This document shows, piece after piece, positions 12,201-23,399 of a stretch of DNA of 64,000 bases. A model generated the notes under the pieces. It was given only the letters and a program-made list of their open reading frames with translations. It was not told where the DNA came from and made no database searches. The stretch comes from Pelecanus crispus (taxonomy: Eukaryota; Chordata; Aves; Pelecaniformes; Pelecanidae). Each line of letters opens with the position of its first letter. Position 1 is the first letter of the stretch. Where the stretch lies: assembly GCF_030463565.1 (NCBI RefSeq), contig NC_134649.1, positions 37,659,044-37,723,043 of the forward strand. Reading direction: 5' to 3'. Made by a program: the position numbers and the translations under genes.

Positions 12201-14077
12201 GAGCAGCCTGGGATGAAGTGGGTGATGAGTATGAAAAGGAAGAGACCTTTACTTTATCTGCTATTAAAACCCTTGAAGGTAAAGGGGTGCTTGAGCCCAG
12301 CAGAACTCTTAACATTTCCCAACAGGCAAAGCCCAGAGATGCAGTCTGGTTCACTTTACATCTCTCACAGAAAGGCTAATGGGGCAAATCCCTTCACAAG
12401 TAGTTTAACCGTAGCTGTTAAATGTGGAGCTACAGTTACTGTGATAACAAGTTAGTTCAGATTTCAAAAAAAACAAATGAGTATTCTGTGCCCTGTGGAG
12501 AGCAGGCTGGGTTGTGGGAGGCAAGAGAACATCTTGCTTTGCTCTTGCACCCTACCCTCCCAAGCAGACAGACCGTAGTTCAGCTGTGAGCCCCCACTTT
12601 CCTTCTGTGAAAGGAGGAGATGCTCTGACCTTAGGACTCGAGACCAATAAAAAAAGATGCATAGAGCAGAAGATGAGATTGGTGGGCAGGCTCATAGTGT
12701 AAGCCCTCTTTCATCATGTATTAAAGACTCCTTCTGTTGTTCCTGAGAAGCCTGTTAAAGTCAGTCTGTTTGATGGCTTAGAAGGGTGTCCTTGTCCTGT
12801 AGCCATCTGTGCGCTTCCTTAGCAGCGCCTTGGGCTTGAAATACCTTCCCTCGGGCCTTTTCACATTCCTCCTGAAGACCTGCAAGGTGTCTCCTTCCCT
12901 CTGCATCTGTCCCCAGAGAAGCAAGCTGGCTGTCAGGGTTGCACAGTAAGCATGCAGCCAGCTGCACTCTCCAATTTCCACTGTCTGACTCATTCGCCTT
13001 CCTGTTTCTGTTGCACCTTTGCTGCATCAGATAACAGAACTGCTGTGTGGCAGTGGATGTTGCCTTTCCCTCCCTGGTGGCCTCTAAAATCACAATACTG
13101 GCCAGTGCTATGTGTCCCTCAGGGCAAGGAACATGAACCCTAACATGCAGGGAGGGCTTGAGTCACCTTTAGATGCTCTTTGTGTGTTCCTGTCAAGACA
13201 CCTGTGACATGGAGCCCGTTTTATTTATTTTTTTTCTTAACAGAGGCAGTTAGTAATATTGTGAAGTTCCTGGGGATGCAGCCCTGTGAGCGGTCGGATA
13301 AAGTGCCAGATAACAAGAACTCTCACACGCTGTACCTGGCAGGTGAGCTGTGGGGTGGGGTCTCTGCTCGAGTAGCAGCTCTTCGGGAGGTTGCACGGAG
13401 CTGCCTGTTGAAGATCAGGGCAGGAGTTTCTGATGGAGCCCGCTGTGCTCTGGGTAGGAGTCGGAGGCTTGTCCCTGCCACGGTTTTGGTCTCCGCCAGT
13501 GTAGAGCAGCTGGTGCAGGGTGCTGGGGTGGGGCGATGTTGGGATCAGCCCCAGGCTCAGCTGGGTGGAATTTGGTGTCTTCATGATCTGTGGCATCTTG
13601 GAGTGAGCCTGCGGGGGGAAAAGTACAGCGCCCTTGCCCAGCAAAACAGACGTATGCTGGACCTCTTGGGCGAGTGGCTGGTAGTCACTGAAGAAGCACC
13701 TGGATCTCTTCTGAGCGGGAGTTTATTTTACACTTTGCTCTCATGAGTTGTACCTGGACTCTTGCTACTGTAAGTTCTAATGAATGAGAAGTGTGCTGCT
13801 CGAGGGTCTCTCCTGGCCCAGTGCTGGGGATTTGCCAGACTATGTATGCGAAACCTGCCCTTGCCAAGCAGGAGCATGCATTTTTAGGCTTGCAGGAGAG
13901 GGTGGCCTGCAAGGCGCTCACTCCTTCCACCCATTCTCCCTTCCAGGTGTGTTCCGGGGCGGCCATGACCTCCTGGTACGGTCTCGTCTCGTCCTGACTG
14001 ACACCGTGACGATGCAGGTCACCGCCCGCAGCGGAGAGGAGCTCCCCGTCGATGTGATCATGGCCTCTGTCGGATAA
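225..14077 (+). CDS. COPG1: Coatomer subunit gamma-1, 3' part (19 coding exons, 5' end outside window)
   Basis: This is the gamma subunit of the COPI coat, which acts in Golgi-to-ER and intra-Golgi vesicle transport. The exons, all with GT/AG borders and consistent phase, are 225-300, 457-549, 873-959, 1111-1268, 1900-2033, 2755-2822, 3575-3763, 4271-4366, 5771-6014, 6394-6469, 6817-6920, 7029-7154, 7382-7450, 7821-7963, 9350-9521, 10519-10616, 12140-12278, 13244-13342 and 13947-14077 (stop TAA). They encode 766 codons, equal to human residues 109-874 with no length change. Order: HEAT-repeat trunk, linker, then the two-part appendage domain. The conserved platform Trp falls at residue 776, in [11 protein letters not shown]. 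Residues such as [12 protein letters not shown] and SRDSPLFDF favour COPG1 over COPG2. The first residues of the protein and the promoter lie off the left edge; 1-224 is intron. Confidence 0.97.
4006..4038. repeat. 15-bp perfect inverted repeat, polypurine/polypyrimidine, in a COPG1 intron
   Basis: The left arm at 4006-4020 (TTTTTCTTCTTTCCA) and the right arm at 4024-4038 are perfect reverse complements separated by TAT. The arms are almost pure pyrimidine and purine. It lies in the intron 3764-4270. No function is recognised. Confidence 0.85.
8779..8808. promoter_or_regulatory. Tandem pair of perfect steroid-receptor-type palindromes (IR3)
   Basis: GGGACACTGTGTCCC occurs twice without a gap, at 8779-8793 and 8794-8808. 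Each copy fits the steroid receptor half-site arrangement RGRACA-NNN-TGTYCY used by glucocorticoid, mineralocorticoid, progesterone and androgen receptors. It sits in COPG1 intron 7964-9349. The motif match is seen directly; binding is inference. Confidence 0.5.
9054..9078. repeat. Poly(A) tract of 25 bases
   Basis: An uninterrupted run of A lies in COPG1 intron 7964-9349. No retroposed gene body or target duplication is apparent upstream, so it is listed as a simple repeat. Confidence 0.9.
10219..10246. repeat. 11-bp perfect inverted repeat with 6-nt loop in a COPG1 intron
   Basis: ATGAACCTCAA at 10219-10229 and TTGAGGTTCAT at 10236-10246 pair exactly around CACAAC. It lies in intron 9522-10518. 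It is too short for a pre-miRNA, and no snoRNA boxes were found around it. Confidence 0.8.
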
Positions 14078-14360
14078 GCCGCCTTTTCTGGGACTGTCCT
14101 GAGGCCGAGCCCCCGCGGGCAATGCTTCTTTCTCTGGCAGCAGAATAGGGATCACATTTACTACAGCAGCTTTTGTGTTCTCTGCAGCGCAGCTGTATTT
14201 GGGGCTCTGTCTATAAAGTGGCAATGCTTTTAAGGTCCGATTTTACAAAGCGCTTCGTCCCTGCAGCGGAGGATGTGGTAGCGGGTGGTCACAGCGGCAG
14301 CGTGTGGAGGAGCGGCGAGAGCAGGCCGTGACAGCCGCTCCCTCTCCTTTTTGTCGTTCA

Positions 14361-14366
14361 AATAAA
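14361..14366 (+). other. COPG1: COPG1 poly(A) signal AATAAA
   Basis: This is the only AATAAA between the COPG1 stop (14077) and the HMCES start, and it is followed by a G/T-containing stretch at about 14375-14397. It implies a 3'UTR of about 300 nt and transcript cleavage near 14380-14395. Confidence 0.85.
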
Positions 14367-14397
14367 AACCATTTCGTGGCTCCTCCTGGCCTGTCTC

Positions 14398-14545
14398 GGG
14401 GGGGGGGGGGGAGGCGTTTCCGCGGCCCGGGGCCGGCCCGGCCCCCGCCCCGCCCCGCTCCGCCCCCGCCGCCGCCACCGCCTCCCCGGGGCGGAGCGCT
14501 CGGCCCCGTCCCGCCGCGCCGCCGGGGCCCGCAGAGCCGGGCGGG
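14398..14545 (+). promoter_or_regulatory. HMCES: HMCES CpG-island promoter and 5'UTR
   Basis: The stretch is extremely G/C-rich with many CpG and GC-box-like sequences, no TATA box, and a 14-base G run at 14398-14411. It fills the whole gap between the COPG1 poly(A) signal and the HMCES ATG at 14546, so the HMCES promoter must overlap the COPG1 termination region. Confidence 0.7.
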
Positions 14546-17500
14546 ATGTGCGGCCGCACCGCCTGCTCCCTGGGCGCCGACAACCTCCGCCGGGCCTGCG
14601 CCTACCGCGACCGGCGGGGCCAGCGGCGGCAGCCCGAGTGGATCCGGGCGGAGAGGTACCGGCCCTCGTACAACAAGGGCCCGCAGTCCAGCGGGCCGGT
14701 GCTGCTGTCCCGCCGGCACCTCCAGCAGGTACCTCCCTCCCTCCCTCCCTCCCTCCCTCCCAAACCGAAACAAGGGCGCGGGGGCCGCATCCTGGCTCTG
14801 GCCGCGGCCCTTTGCGTCCGGTGCTGCCGCTGCCTGTCCTGGGGCTTAAATCCGAGCGGCGGGAACGGGGCTGCGCCTCCCGGGGCGGGGGCTGCCCGGG
14901 CTGAGTTGCAGCGGCTTGCTCGGCTTCTCTTTGCTCAGTGTCTGTGGCAGGTATTGAATTTTCTAATTGCAAAGGTGTCTCTTCTCGTTAGTATTTACCT
15001 GTTCTGAAGGAGGGCGGGGAATCCGTACCATGCTTCCAGCGTAGTGTTATATTTTCCGCAAAAATTTGCGTAGAAGTGATTAACCTTCGTAGAATTTTTT
15101 TCCCAAATGCCTATAATTGCTCTGCTGATTTTATTCTGCTTTCCTGAGGCTTTTTTTTTTTTTTTTTTTTTTCCATTTCATAACACTGCTGAGAGTGTCC
15201 AGGTCGTCAGGGGTAGGAGAGGGTAGAGAAAAAAAATCTCAGCTTCAGAGCTGTAAAAGAACTGTACACCTGTGGTGACCGTTGTCCCGGCTAATTTAAG
15301 CCTCACCAGACCTTCCCCAGACAACCTGAGCAGCCGGTACAACTGTTTGTGCATCACGTTTGGTTTCCGCATAAGAGGGTGCCCGGCAAACTGCTGCTAT
15401 TTCGTGTTCAGCGGGGTGAAGCTGGGTGCACTGAATTGAAACACCCCAATCTGGGCTCCCTCCGCTCTTCCTCCCCTGGCCGGTGGGGCAGCGAAAGGGG
15501 CTGCTGCAGTTCGTGGCCATTACCGGCACAGGGGATGGGGTGGGACACCTCAGTGGGGCCGCTTTGGAGCGCCATGGGTGATGCCATCGGGCATCCTTCG
15601 TACCCCCCTTCCCCGCCTTGGGGTCCCACATCCCCCCAAGAGCAGCCGATAACCGGTGGAGCAGAGGAATATGGGGCTGGGAGCGTGGTACAGGTCACGG
15701 GCAGACACCTGCTTGGTTGTGCCTCTCTGTTCAGCTGCTGGGACGCAGGCGCGGTGTAAGGTGCCCCTTTTTGCTGCTCCTCATCTGTGGGAAGCTCTGG
15801 AAGACTTCACAAAACCGGGCACATAGACGTCCTTATATATATACCCCTATAGTAGGTGTGTATATGTATCTCTACTGCAGTTCTTTGGGAGAAATGCTCC
15901 CCGGGGCCTCGCTCGCCCCAGCTGCGTGCCACCCAGGGCTGGCAGCTGCGGGCCGAAAGCGAGAGCGAGCTGGGGGAGAAGTGAAAGCCGCAAGCTGTTT
16001 CCATTGTCCAAAGGTAGATGATATGCAAAGCACAAGGAGTGAAAGTGAACCAGGTGAGCAGAAATCACGTTATTAAAATGAAGGTGAGGCTTACGCCCTT
16101 TGGGACGCTCGCTGTAAAGAGGGAAGTTTTGAGGACCTTCACACCACCCGACATGAGCGTTTACTCAAGAGCTGGGGAGCTCAAGCGTCCAGGCGCTTCC
16201 CGTTGAAAAAAAACTGCGTTCATTCCTCCAGAGAGTCGTTGGGCGAGCCTCACTGAGACATTTATTAGTTATTTATTCCTGCAAAATATTATTGTGCTTT
16301 CTGCTGAAGATTAATTCTTGCAGGAAAACTGTTAAGAATATGCAAAGGGTTATAATTAGTGCCTATTTCTGCATGGCTTGTGAGCGGCATGCCTGCAAAA
16401 GCGCCGAGGCAGATTTGGTGCTGGGGGTGCTGCGAGCCCCAGCTCGGCTCTCAGCAGAGATGCCGGCCTGTTCCCCCCTTGCAGGGGGAGAAGCCGCTTC
16501 CGCAGGGCTCCGCGAAGCCCCTCTCTCAAGCTGCGGGGGTGCTCGTGGTCCCTGCGACGTGGCGCTGACCTGAGGTGTTTCTCTGTCTCGTTCGAAAGGA
16601 TGCCGACTCCTCCGAGCGGGTCCTCATGGACATGCGCTGGGGCCTGATACCCTCCTGGTTCAAAAAGGACGACCCCTCCAAAATGCAGTTTAATACCTCC
16701 AACTGCCGTAGCGATACCATGCTGAAGAAGTCCTCCTACAAGGTGAGTTGCTGCCGTATTTGTGTCCAGCTTGAAGAGATCTTGTAGGCAGCAAAACCAG
16801 AGCTGAAGCATCTCCCTAGCGAGTACCGGTCACCGTTTGCCTGCTGCACAGGGGAGTAAGTCCCTGTACCGCAGAGCTGGCCGATTTCATTAAAATAGAA
16901 GAACTGAAAAGGTTGTTCCTGGTGAAGCTCATCCTTCATCACAGCGCTGGTGGTGGCGTTCGTGCACCCCGCGGGGCAGTTCAGGGGAGCCCTGAGAGGG
17001 AACAAGTGAGCTGGGTGGTCGCAGGAGCCCCCGCCCTCTCTCCCAAGCTGCCCAAGGCTGCTGTTCACAGCTTGCTGGTGTTTTCTGTCCCCCAGGGTGC
17101 TCTCCTCAAGGGCAAGCGCTGCGTGGTCCTGGCAGATGGCTTCTACGAGTGGCAGCAGCAAAGCGGGGGGAAGCAGCCGTATTTCATTTACTTCCCCCAG
17201 ACCAAGGATGCCACGGTACGGAGTCCCTTGCCGTGTCTGAATGCTCACACCCAGCTCTGAGCCCTTGCTCCCTCCAGCTGCCTGGGGAAAAGCCCCCTTC
17301 CCTCCAGCTGCCCCTCCCTGGGGATCTCTGTTTCCCAACGGGGCTCCATCCTGCGGCAGGCTCGGCACCCCAGCATCCCTCTGCGGCCAGCGGTCCCTGC
17401 CGCTGAGGTGCCCTGGTTGTAAATGGTGCCGCAGCGTCCCCGCCGTCACGCTCACTGCTCCCCGCATGCCGGATATTTGCTTGGGCGGGCGATGTGTCTC

Positions 17501-19218
17501 ACAGGGGACTGGGCTGGGAGTTTCACTACCTCTTCCGTCTGACTGAGCCGGCAGCCAGGATGTTCAGAAGGGGAGGAGGGCGCTGGCTTGCCTGTAGGAA
17601 GACGAGGCTCCAGGTACCTCTCCTGGAGTTACCTCAAATTAGTAGAAGGGCTCCTGGAGAGCCCTCAAATGAGTTCAGTTCATGACTTAGATCTGAGTCG
17701 TTGACCTGCCGTGGCACTGGCAAGTCTGCGATGCTTTGGCTGCCCATGGGTTGGCACTGACGGGGGCCATGGGGCCTCTCTCCTGCAGCCTGAGGAGAAG
17801 GAGGGAGACGAGGAATGGAGAGGCTGGAGGCTGCTCACCATGGCTGGGATTTTTGACTGCTGGGAGCCACCGGCGGGAGGCGAAATGCTGTACACTTACA
17901 CCATCATCACCGTGGATGCCTCCAAGGACGTGAGCTTCATCCATCACAGGCAAGTTGGGGGGAGGGGGGGCTGCAGGGTGCGGGGGGATGAGGGAGGAAA
18001 GCTGCGCCTTTAAAGGCTGGTCTGGCAGCACGCAGGCAGGGAGTCCTCCTGATGCCCTCGGAGACAAACGCTACAACATTACTGGCTCATTTCGGGTCAC
18101 TGGCTCATGCCCTTTCCATAAATCACCATCTTTGTGATGTCTCATCTTTGGATCGCGCTCCAGAGTTGGATCGCTCTCCGCCTGACCAGGGCCTGGCAGT
18201 CAACCCCTCCAGCAAAGCAGCTACCTGGGCAAAGCGAATGCGCGCTCTGCCTTGTGGAAGAGCATCCTGCTGCTTCGGTTTTCCCTGTTTCCCCACAAGC
18301 TGCCAGCTCCTTCCTAGCTTACAAGCCTGGCTTTTGCCACCCCACTCTACCACATCAGCACTGGGCTTTGGCTCTGACTGTCTTGTCCCCTAGGATGCCA
18401 GCCATCCTGGATGGGGACGAGGCCATCAGGAAATGGCTGGACTTCGCTGAAGTGCCCACCCAAGAAGCAGTTAAACTCATCCAGCCCTCGGAGAACATCG
18501 TTTTCCACCCAGTGTCCACCTTTGTCAACAGCGTCCGTAACAACACGCCCGAGTGTGTGTCACCCATCGAGCTGGGAGCCAAGAAGGTGAGGGCTGGCAG
18601 GGGCTTGGGAGGGGAGAGCTTGGCCACGGTGATGTCCCTGAGCAGGGACGGTGCTGCCAGGTTGCAGGAGGGGCAGCAGCAGGCAGCATCTGCGGGGCAT
18701 GCCTGTGCTTGATGCTGGAGCGCCAAGCCCCGAACAGAGTCCCTTCCCTCCGCTTCCAGAAATAAACTCTCACCCCATGCCAGGATTTCTCTGCCAAATG
18801 AGGCAAATTCCATGTGAAATGGGGCTTGGAACAAGCCTGTTCCCAGCAGCCTGGGGAGCCTCCCGCAGATGTGCCTGATTGCAGGCAGGGCTGTGGCTCC
18901 AGCCTCCGCATCCTGCTCTGGACCAGCTCTCGGAGTCGGCTGCCTGCCCTGCTCTCGCTGTGCTTCTGACTTCTCGCCCACTGTCTTTTGTCTCTCCAGG
19001 AGGTCAAAGCCTCCCCAAGCAGCAAAGCGATGCTGGGCTGGTTAAAAAACTCCCAGGAAGGTTCTCCCCAGAAGAAAGAAAATGATTTGCCCAGGTGGAA
19101 AAGTCAGTTCATCCACAGCCCTTCACCCAAGAAAACCAGCGCAGATATCCTGCAGCAGTGGCTGGGGAAGGAGGGAGAGCCGGCTGCGAAGAAGCGCAAG
19201 GCTTCGGCACCATCCTAG
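14546..19218 (+). CDS. HMCES: Abasic-site processing protein HMCES (SRAP domain), six exons, complete
   Basis: This SRAP-family protein forms a covalent DNA-protein crosslink with abasic sites in single-stranded DNA at replication forks. The exons are 14546-14728, 16599-16742, 17096-17215, 17789-17949, 18394-18586 and 19000-19218, encoding 339 aa (human 354). The start is fixed by MCGR: Cys2 becomes the catalytic N-terminal residue after Met removal. Other SRAP landmarks are Asn96 in FNTSNCRSD, Glu127 in ADGFYEWQ and His202 in IHHRMPAIL (human His210, shifted by a shorter exon 4 N-terminus). The C-terminal tail is basic and ends in KKRKASAPS, a likely nuclear localisation signal, preceded by ILQQWLGKE, which resembles the region carrying the PCNA-binding motif in the human protein. 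Intron 4 is a GC-AG intron. Introns 1-3 contain no other gene. Confidence 0.97.
14734..14761. repeat. (TCCC)7 microsatellite at the HMCES intron 1 donor
   Basis: Seven tandem TCCC units begin five bases after the donor GT of HMCES exon 1 (14729). Length changes here could affect splice-donor context; that is inference. Confidence 0.9.
17950..18393 (+). other. HMCES: GC-AG intron (HMCES intron 4)
   Basis: Exon 4 ends ...CATCACAG and the intron opens with GCAAGT, the usual flanking consensus for GC donors; the acceptor is CCCCTAG. The split Arg codon (AG|G) joins IHH to MPAILDG exactly as in human HMCES. The nearest alternative GT, a few bases inside the intron, would put exon 5 out of frame. 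Confidence 0.9.
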
Positions 19219-20160
19219 GATGGCTGGCCATCCTTTTGCCTCCTGATTTTCCTAAGAAGAATGAGGAACATTTTTTGGAAGGCTTTGCAGATGGCTGTAG
19301 AGATTCTCCAAGCCTCTCAGGTGTTGATTTGATGCTCTACATTGTTGACTCTGTTCTTTGTGTCTTGTTAAAAGTTGGTGTTCGTCTTCAAAGGTTTTTC
19401 CTTTTTCTTGTGCTGACGGGAGTGGATATAACCTGCTGGCCTCCCTCCCTGGCAGTCGCTCGTGCCAAGTGCAGATAAAGCCTTGAGAAGTATCTCAGCC
19501 TGCTGGGGAGGAGTAGCTTCTGCCTTCTGACAGTGTCACAGTTCATGTCTCCTGTTTTCTTTTCTTTTCCCTTTTTTTTTTTTTTGGTATTAAACTGTTA
19601 CCTCTTTTCCATTTAATTCCATATGATTCTGTACAAATTCCTTTTGAATACTCTCACCCTCAAAAGATGGCTGCAGTACAGAGGAACATGCAATAAATAC
19701 TAGGAGGAAACCCCAGGCTCAGGAAGATCTGCCAGAGTCATCCCACTCTGCGCCAGCATTGCCATGTGCATTCGTGGCTCCTAAACAGGGAGATGTTTAA
19801 GCGGTGCCTGGGAGGAACTGGGCTTTGCTTGGGTTTCCCTGCAGGCAGCGGGGTGGAACACCATGTCTTGGTCACGTTGTTTGTACAATCATTTGTTAAT
19901 GGGATTTGAAGACTTAGAGAGGATTTTCTTGATCTGTGGAGGGATGCGCTCTGCCTTGTTCATAAAGGTCATTCGTTAAAGCCCAGATAACCAAAGTGCC
20001 ATTATAGAACACCACAGGACAGTTGTTTTTGAGGTTGGGGATTTTGTAAACAGAGCCAGATGTTACAGAGCAAAAGCCTTACATGGTGGGCCCCTTGCTG
20101 GAAAGCGGTACTTCATTTGTGTTGGAAACAATAAAACGGGATTAACTGGTTGACTGCGCA
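19219..20160 (+). other. HMCES: HMCES 3'UTR with three poly(A) signal candidates
   Basis: Candidate signals are ATTAAA at 19589, AATAAA at 19692 and AATAAA at 20130. The last is followed by a strong GT-rich stretch (about 20165-20190), the expected downstream element, so the longest 3'UTR of about 930 nt looks most likely. No other coding potential is seen. Confidence 0.65.
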
Positions 20161-20164
20161 GTGC

Positions 20165-21250
20165 CCTTGTCCGTGTGCGTGCCTTTGCCCCCCTTGCCCA
20201 CCGCAGCCCCGTTGCTCCTGTTTCGCAGGCGGAACTCGTATCTCCTCTCCATCTGCTGAGGGGGAGACCAGCTATGAGCTGCTGAGTTCTCAGGGTACTG
20301 GCAGGGCCGTGTTGCTGGAGCGTTTCCATTTGGCAGTGGAAAATATTCCCCAGGGATTTATTTGGGGGCTCCTCTTGAATGATCTGTCCCTAGGGAGCTG
20401 CAGGGGCAGCCATAGTTGGGGCTCATCCCTAGGGAGGGGCAGCAGAGCCAGGGCAGGAGCCACAGGACGGGCGCCCAGGGAGACCCAAGTGCTCTCAGAG
20501 CCAAATCCATCTCTGAATCCCTCGCGTGCCACGGAGGCGGCTGAGCCCAGAAGGTCTCCTGGCTTATGGGAAGCTGGGGTGGGATTAGGATTCCCAGCCA
20601 GAAAGCCTGTTGCTAACTGGCTCCTCATCACTCCCACGGTGACTTGAGGCAAGAGAGTCGCTGCATTAGCAGCTCCTGGCAGAATAAATGGGTCTTCAGG
20701 TGCTGGGGCTGTCACCTCAGTGCCTGTCCTTGCAGGAGCCATAAGGGAGGTTTCTCTCCCTGCCCAGCCACCTCTCCTCCAGCTGAGCTCAGCTGCCCTG
20801 GCCTGGTTGGTGCTAACTGCAGATCAGGCTGTTCCAAAGGTCACTGCTTCATCTCAAATTCATTTCAGGTCTCCAGGTGCTGTGGAGGGAGTGAAGATAC
20901 TGAGCACGAGTGGGGGATGCTCACCTTTCCCTGCTCTGGGGAACATAATCCTTCCCTGGGGGGAGGCAGGGCTGATGCAAAGACGTAGGGTACAGATTAT
21001 CTCCCCCCAGGCTGTGAGCACCAGCAGCACCATCACCGAAAAAAATGACGCTGAGGGTTTAATGAGGAGGCGTTATTGCTGAACTACACCGCCTTTGAAC
21101 TGGAGCCTGGCTGCTCGCCCAACACCGATCGCAGCGGTTGCTCCTACCTGGCGAGGAGGTGACCACGCTCAAGCTGGTGTGACCTGGCCCCAAAAGCTGG
21201 CTTGGGAGCAACTTTCCCCTTTGACGCGTGATGCTCTGGGAGGGAGGGTA
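20165..21250. other. Intergenic, no gene recognised
   Basis: This moderately G/C-rich stretch between HMCES and the H2A promoter region has only short open frames that resemble no protein I know, and no repeat family I recognise. Confidence 0.6.
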
Positions 21251-21304
21251 GCGGGCGGGGGGGATGCTTCGGGGGTGTCCCCCCGGAGCATCCCCCCCGC
21301 CCGC
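21251..21304. repeat. 54-nt near-perfect hairpin upstream of the H2A gene
   Basis: The outer arms 21251-21268 and 21287-21304 are an 18-bp perfect inverted repeat (GCGGGC, seven G, ATGCT). The inner 21269-21286 continues pairing with one T-G wobble and six more base pairs, leaving a 4-nt TGTC loop. The total is about 25 bp of stem. It lies roughly 0.3-0.5 kb upstream of the H2A promoter boxes. Confidence 0.9.
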
Positions 21305-21621
21305 GGGACCTGGCACTATCCCAGGAGAGGCATCCCGCTGGCCGGGGAGGGGGCTATGGGTTTAGGCGAGGCAAAAGGGACAGCCGGTGAGGAGCAGCGC
21401 TGCCGGGACACCCACGGGGGGCTCCGGCCAAACGCCCCCACCTCGGCCCCGGCGCAGCCAGGAAGCAGCTACCGGGGTATTGGGGGAGCCCTGGCTGCGG
21501 CCGGGCTTGGCCGGCTGGGAGCCGGGACCCCCCCGGGAGCAAGGGGCAGAGCCGGGTCGCTCCCCGCCGGGCGCTGCCCTCGGCGCCGGCCCCGCGGCAG
21601 AGCCGGGGCGCTGCGAGCCCT

Positions 21622-21683
21622 ATGCAAATCAGGGATCGGCGCGACGACCAATCAGCACCGCGCAGGCCGCGGCGGTAGCCAAT
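21622..21683 (+). promoter_or_regulatory. H2A gene promoter: octamer plus two CCAAT boxes
   Basis: A perfect octamer ATGCAAAT lies at 21622-21629, with CCAAT at 21648-21652 and again at 21679-21683. This arrangement (Oct-1 and NF-Y sites) is characteristic of core histone H2A/H2B promoters. There is no convincing TATA box; transcription probably starts around 21700-21780. Confidence 0.8.
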
Positions 21684-21793
21684 GGGGAGCGGCGGGCGGC
21701 GGGGAGGGCAGGGATATCCGCGGCGCGGCGGCGGCGGCGCTGGCAGTGCGGCGGCGGGCGGCGTGCAGGGCGGAGCGGCAGCGGCGGCTGCGG

Positions 21794-22324
<531 letters not shown>

Positions 22325-23340
22325 GCGCTGCCCCCGTCCCCCCTCCTGGCCCCCTCCTCACCACTGCCCCACCTCCCCTCCCAGTGGGACTGGGGGTCTC
22401 CTTCCTGCCCCCCAGCCTGGGCCGGGTGGTGAGCCCTGGCAGTGCCCCGCCAGCCCCACTAGCCCCCCGGCCTGGGCTGCGGCGGGGTGCTGGGGGAGCA
22501 TGGGTGAGGTCAGGCCCTGCTTGTGCCCCCACCCTGCCCCTCTTCCCTCTGGAAGAAGTGCTTTTGGAGGAAACAGCTGGATCACAGCTGTCGGCAGTGG
22601 TGGCATCTGAAGCCGTATGGTTGGGTCACGGTGCAGAGCTGCTGGTAGCTGCTGAGGATTGTTTTGGTTGGCATGGGGATGGACACGGGTACCCCATCTG
22701 CCTGTCCCCTCTGCCAGCCCTGGGGCTGTGCAGGCTCCCCCCAGCTGGCCCTGATCGCCTCAGCGTGAGGATGGGACTGGCTGCTGCTGTGGCCCCCCAG
22801 CAATGCTGTGCTGGCTGTACTGCAGTGGGGAGGGCAGAGGGCTGGAAAATGTGAAAAGGAGGAAAAGTTTCTCCATTGGCAAGAAGTGACTGTTAGTCTT
22901 AGTCTTGTTCATGGTAAACCTAGTGCATTGCCTACTATAAAGAAGCTCTGGTCCTATTTATTTTAAGGTTTCTTATTTTGGGGTACCTCCCTGCAAAGTC
23001 ACCTTCCCGCAGCTCCCTGGCTCAGTGGGCGCTGGGGGACTCCATGGTCCCACATGCTGTGGGTCCTGCTGGCGGGGTGGGGCGGAGGGTGCAGTGACAA
23101 ATCCCCTCGGAGAGCGTCGCAAGGTCAGGCGCCCGCCGGGAGCGGGAGCTGCCATCTTTTGCCGCGGCTCCCCTCCTTTCCCGGCTGCAGAAGCCCTTCG
23201 TGTCGCTGAGAGCTACCCTGTACCCTGGTTGCACTTCTGGAAATTACATGCTGTGTCTATCTTTTTTTGTTGTTTTGTTTGTTCAATACTATTTCTGGTT
23301 CTGAGAAATAAAGTGATAATGATATCTGTTAACTGTAAAC
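22325..23340 (+). other. H2A variant 3'UTR with AATAAA at 23307
   Basis: No stem-loop of the type GGYYCTTNTNAGRRCC occurs just after the stop. AATAAA at 23307-23312, with T-rich sequence around it, suggests ordinary polyadenylation and a 3'UTR of about 1 kb. A later ATTAAA at 24157 could extend it. Confidence 0.55.
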
Positions 23341-23399
23341 CTCTATGGATTAATATTTCTTTTTAAAAACAATCCTGGAGTTTGTATTAAAACCCACTC

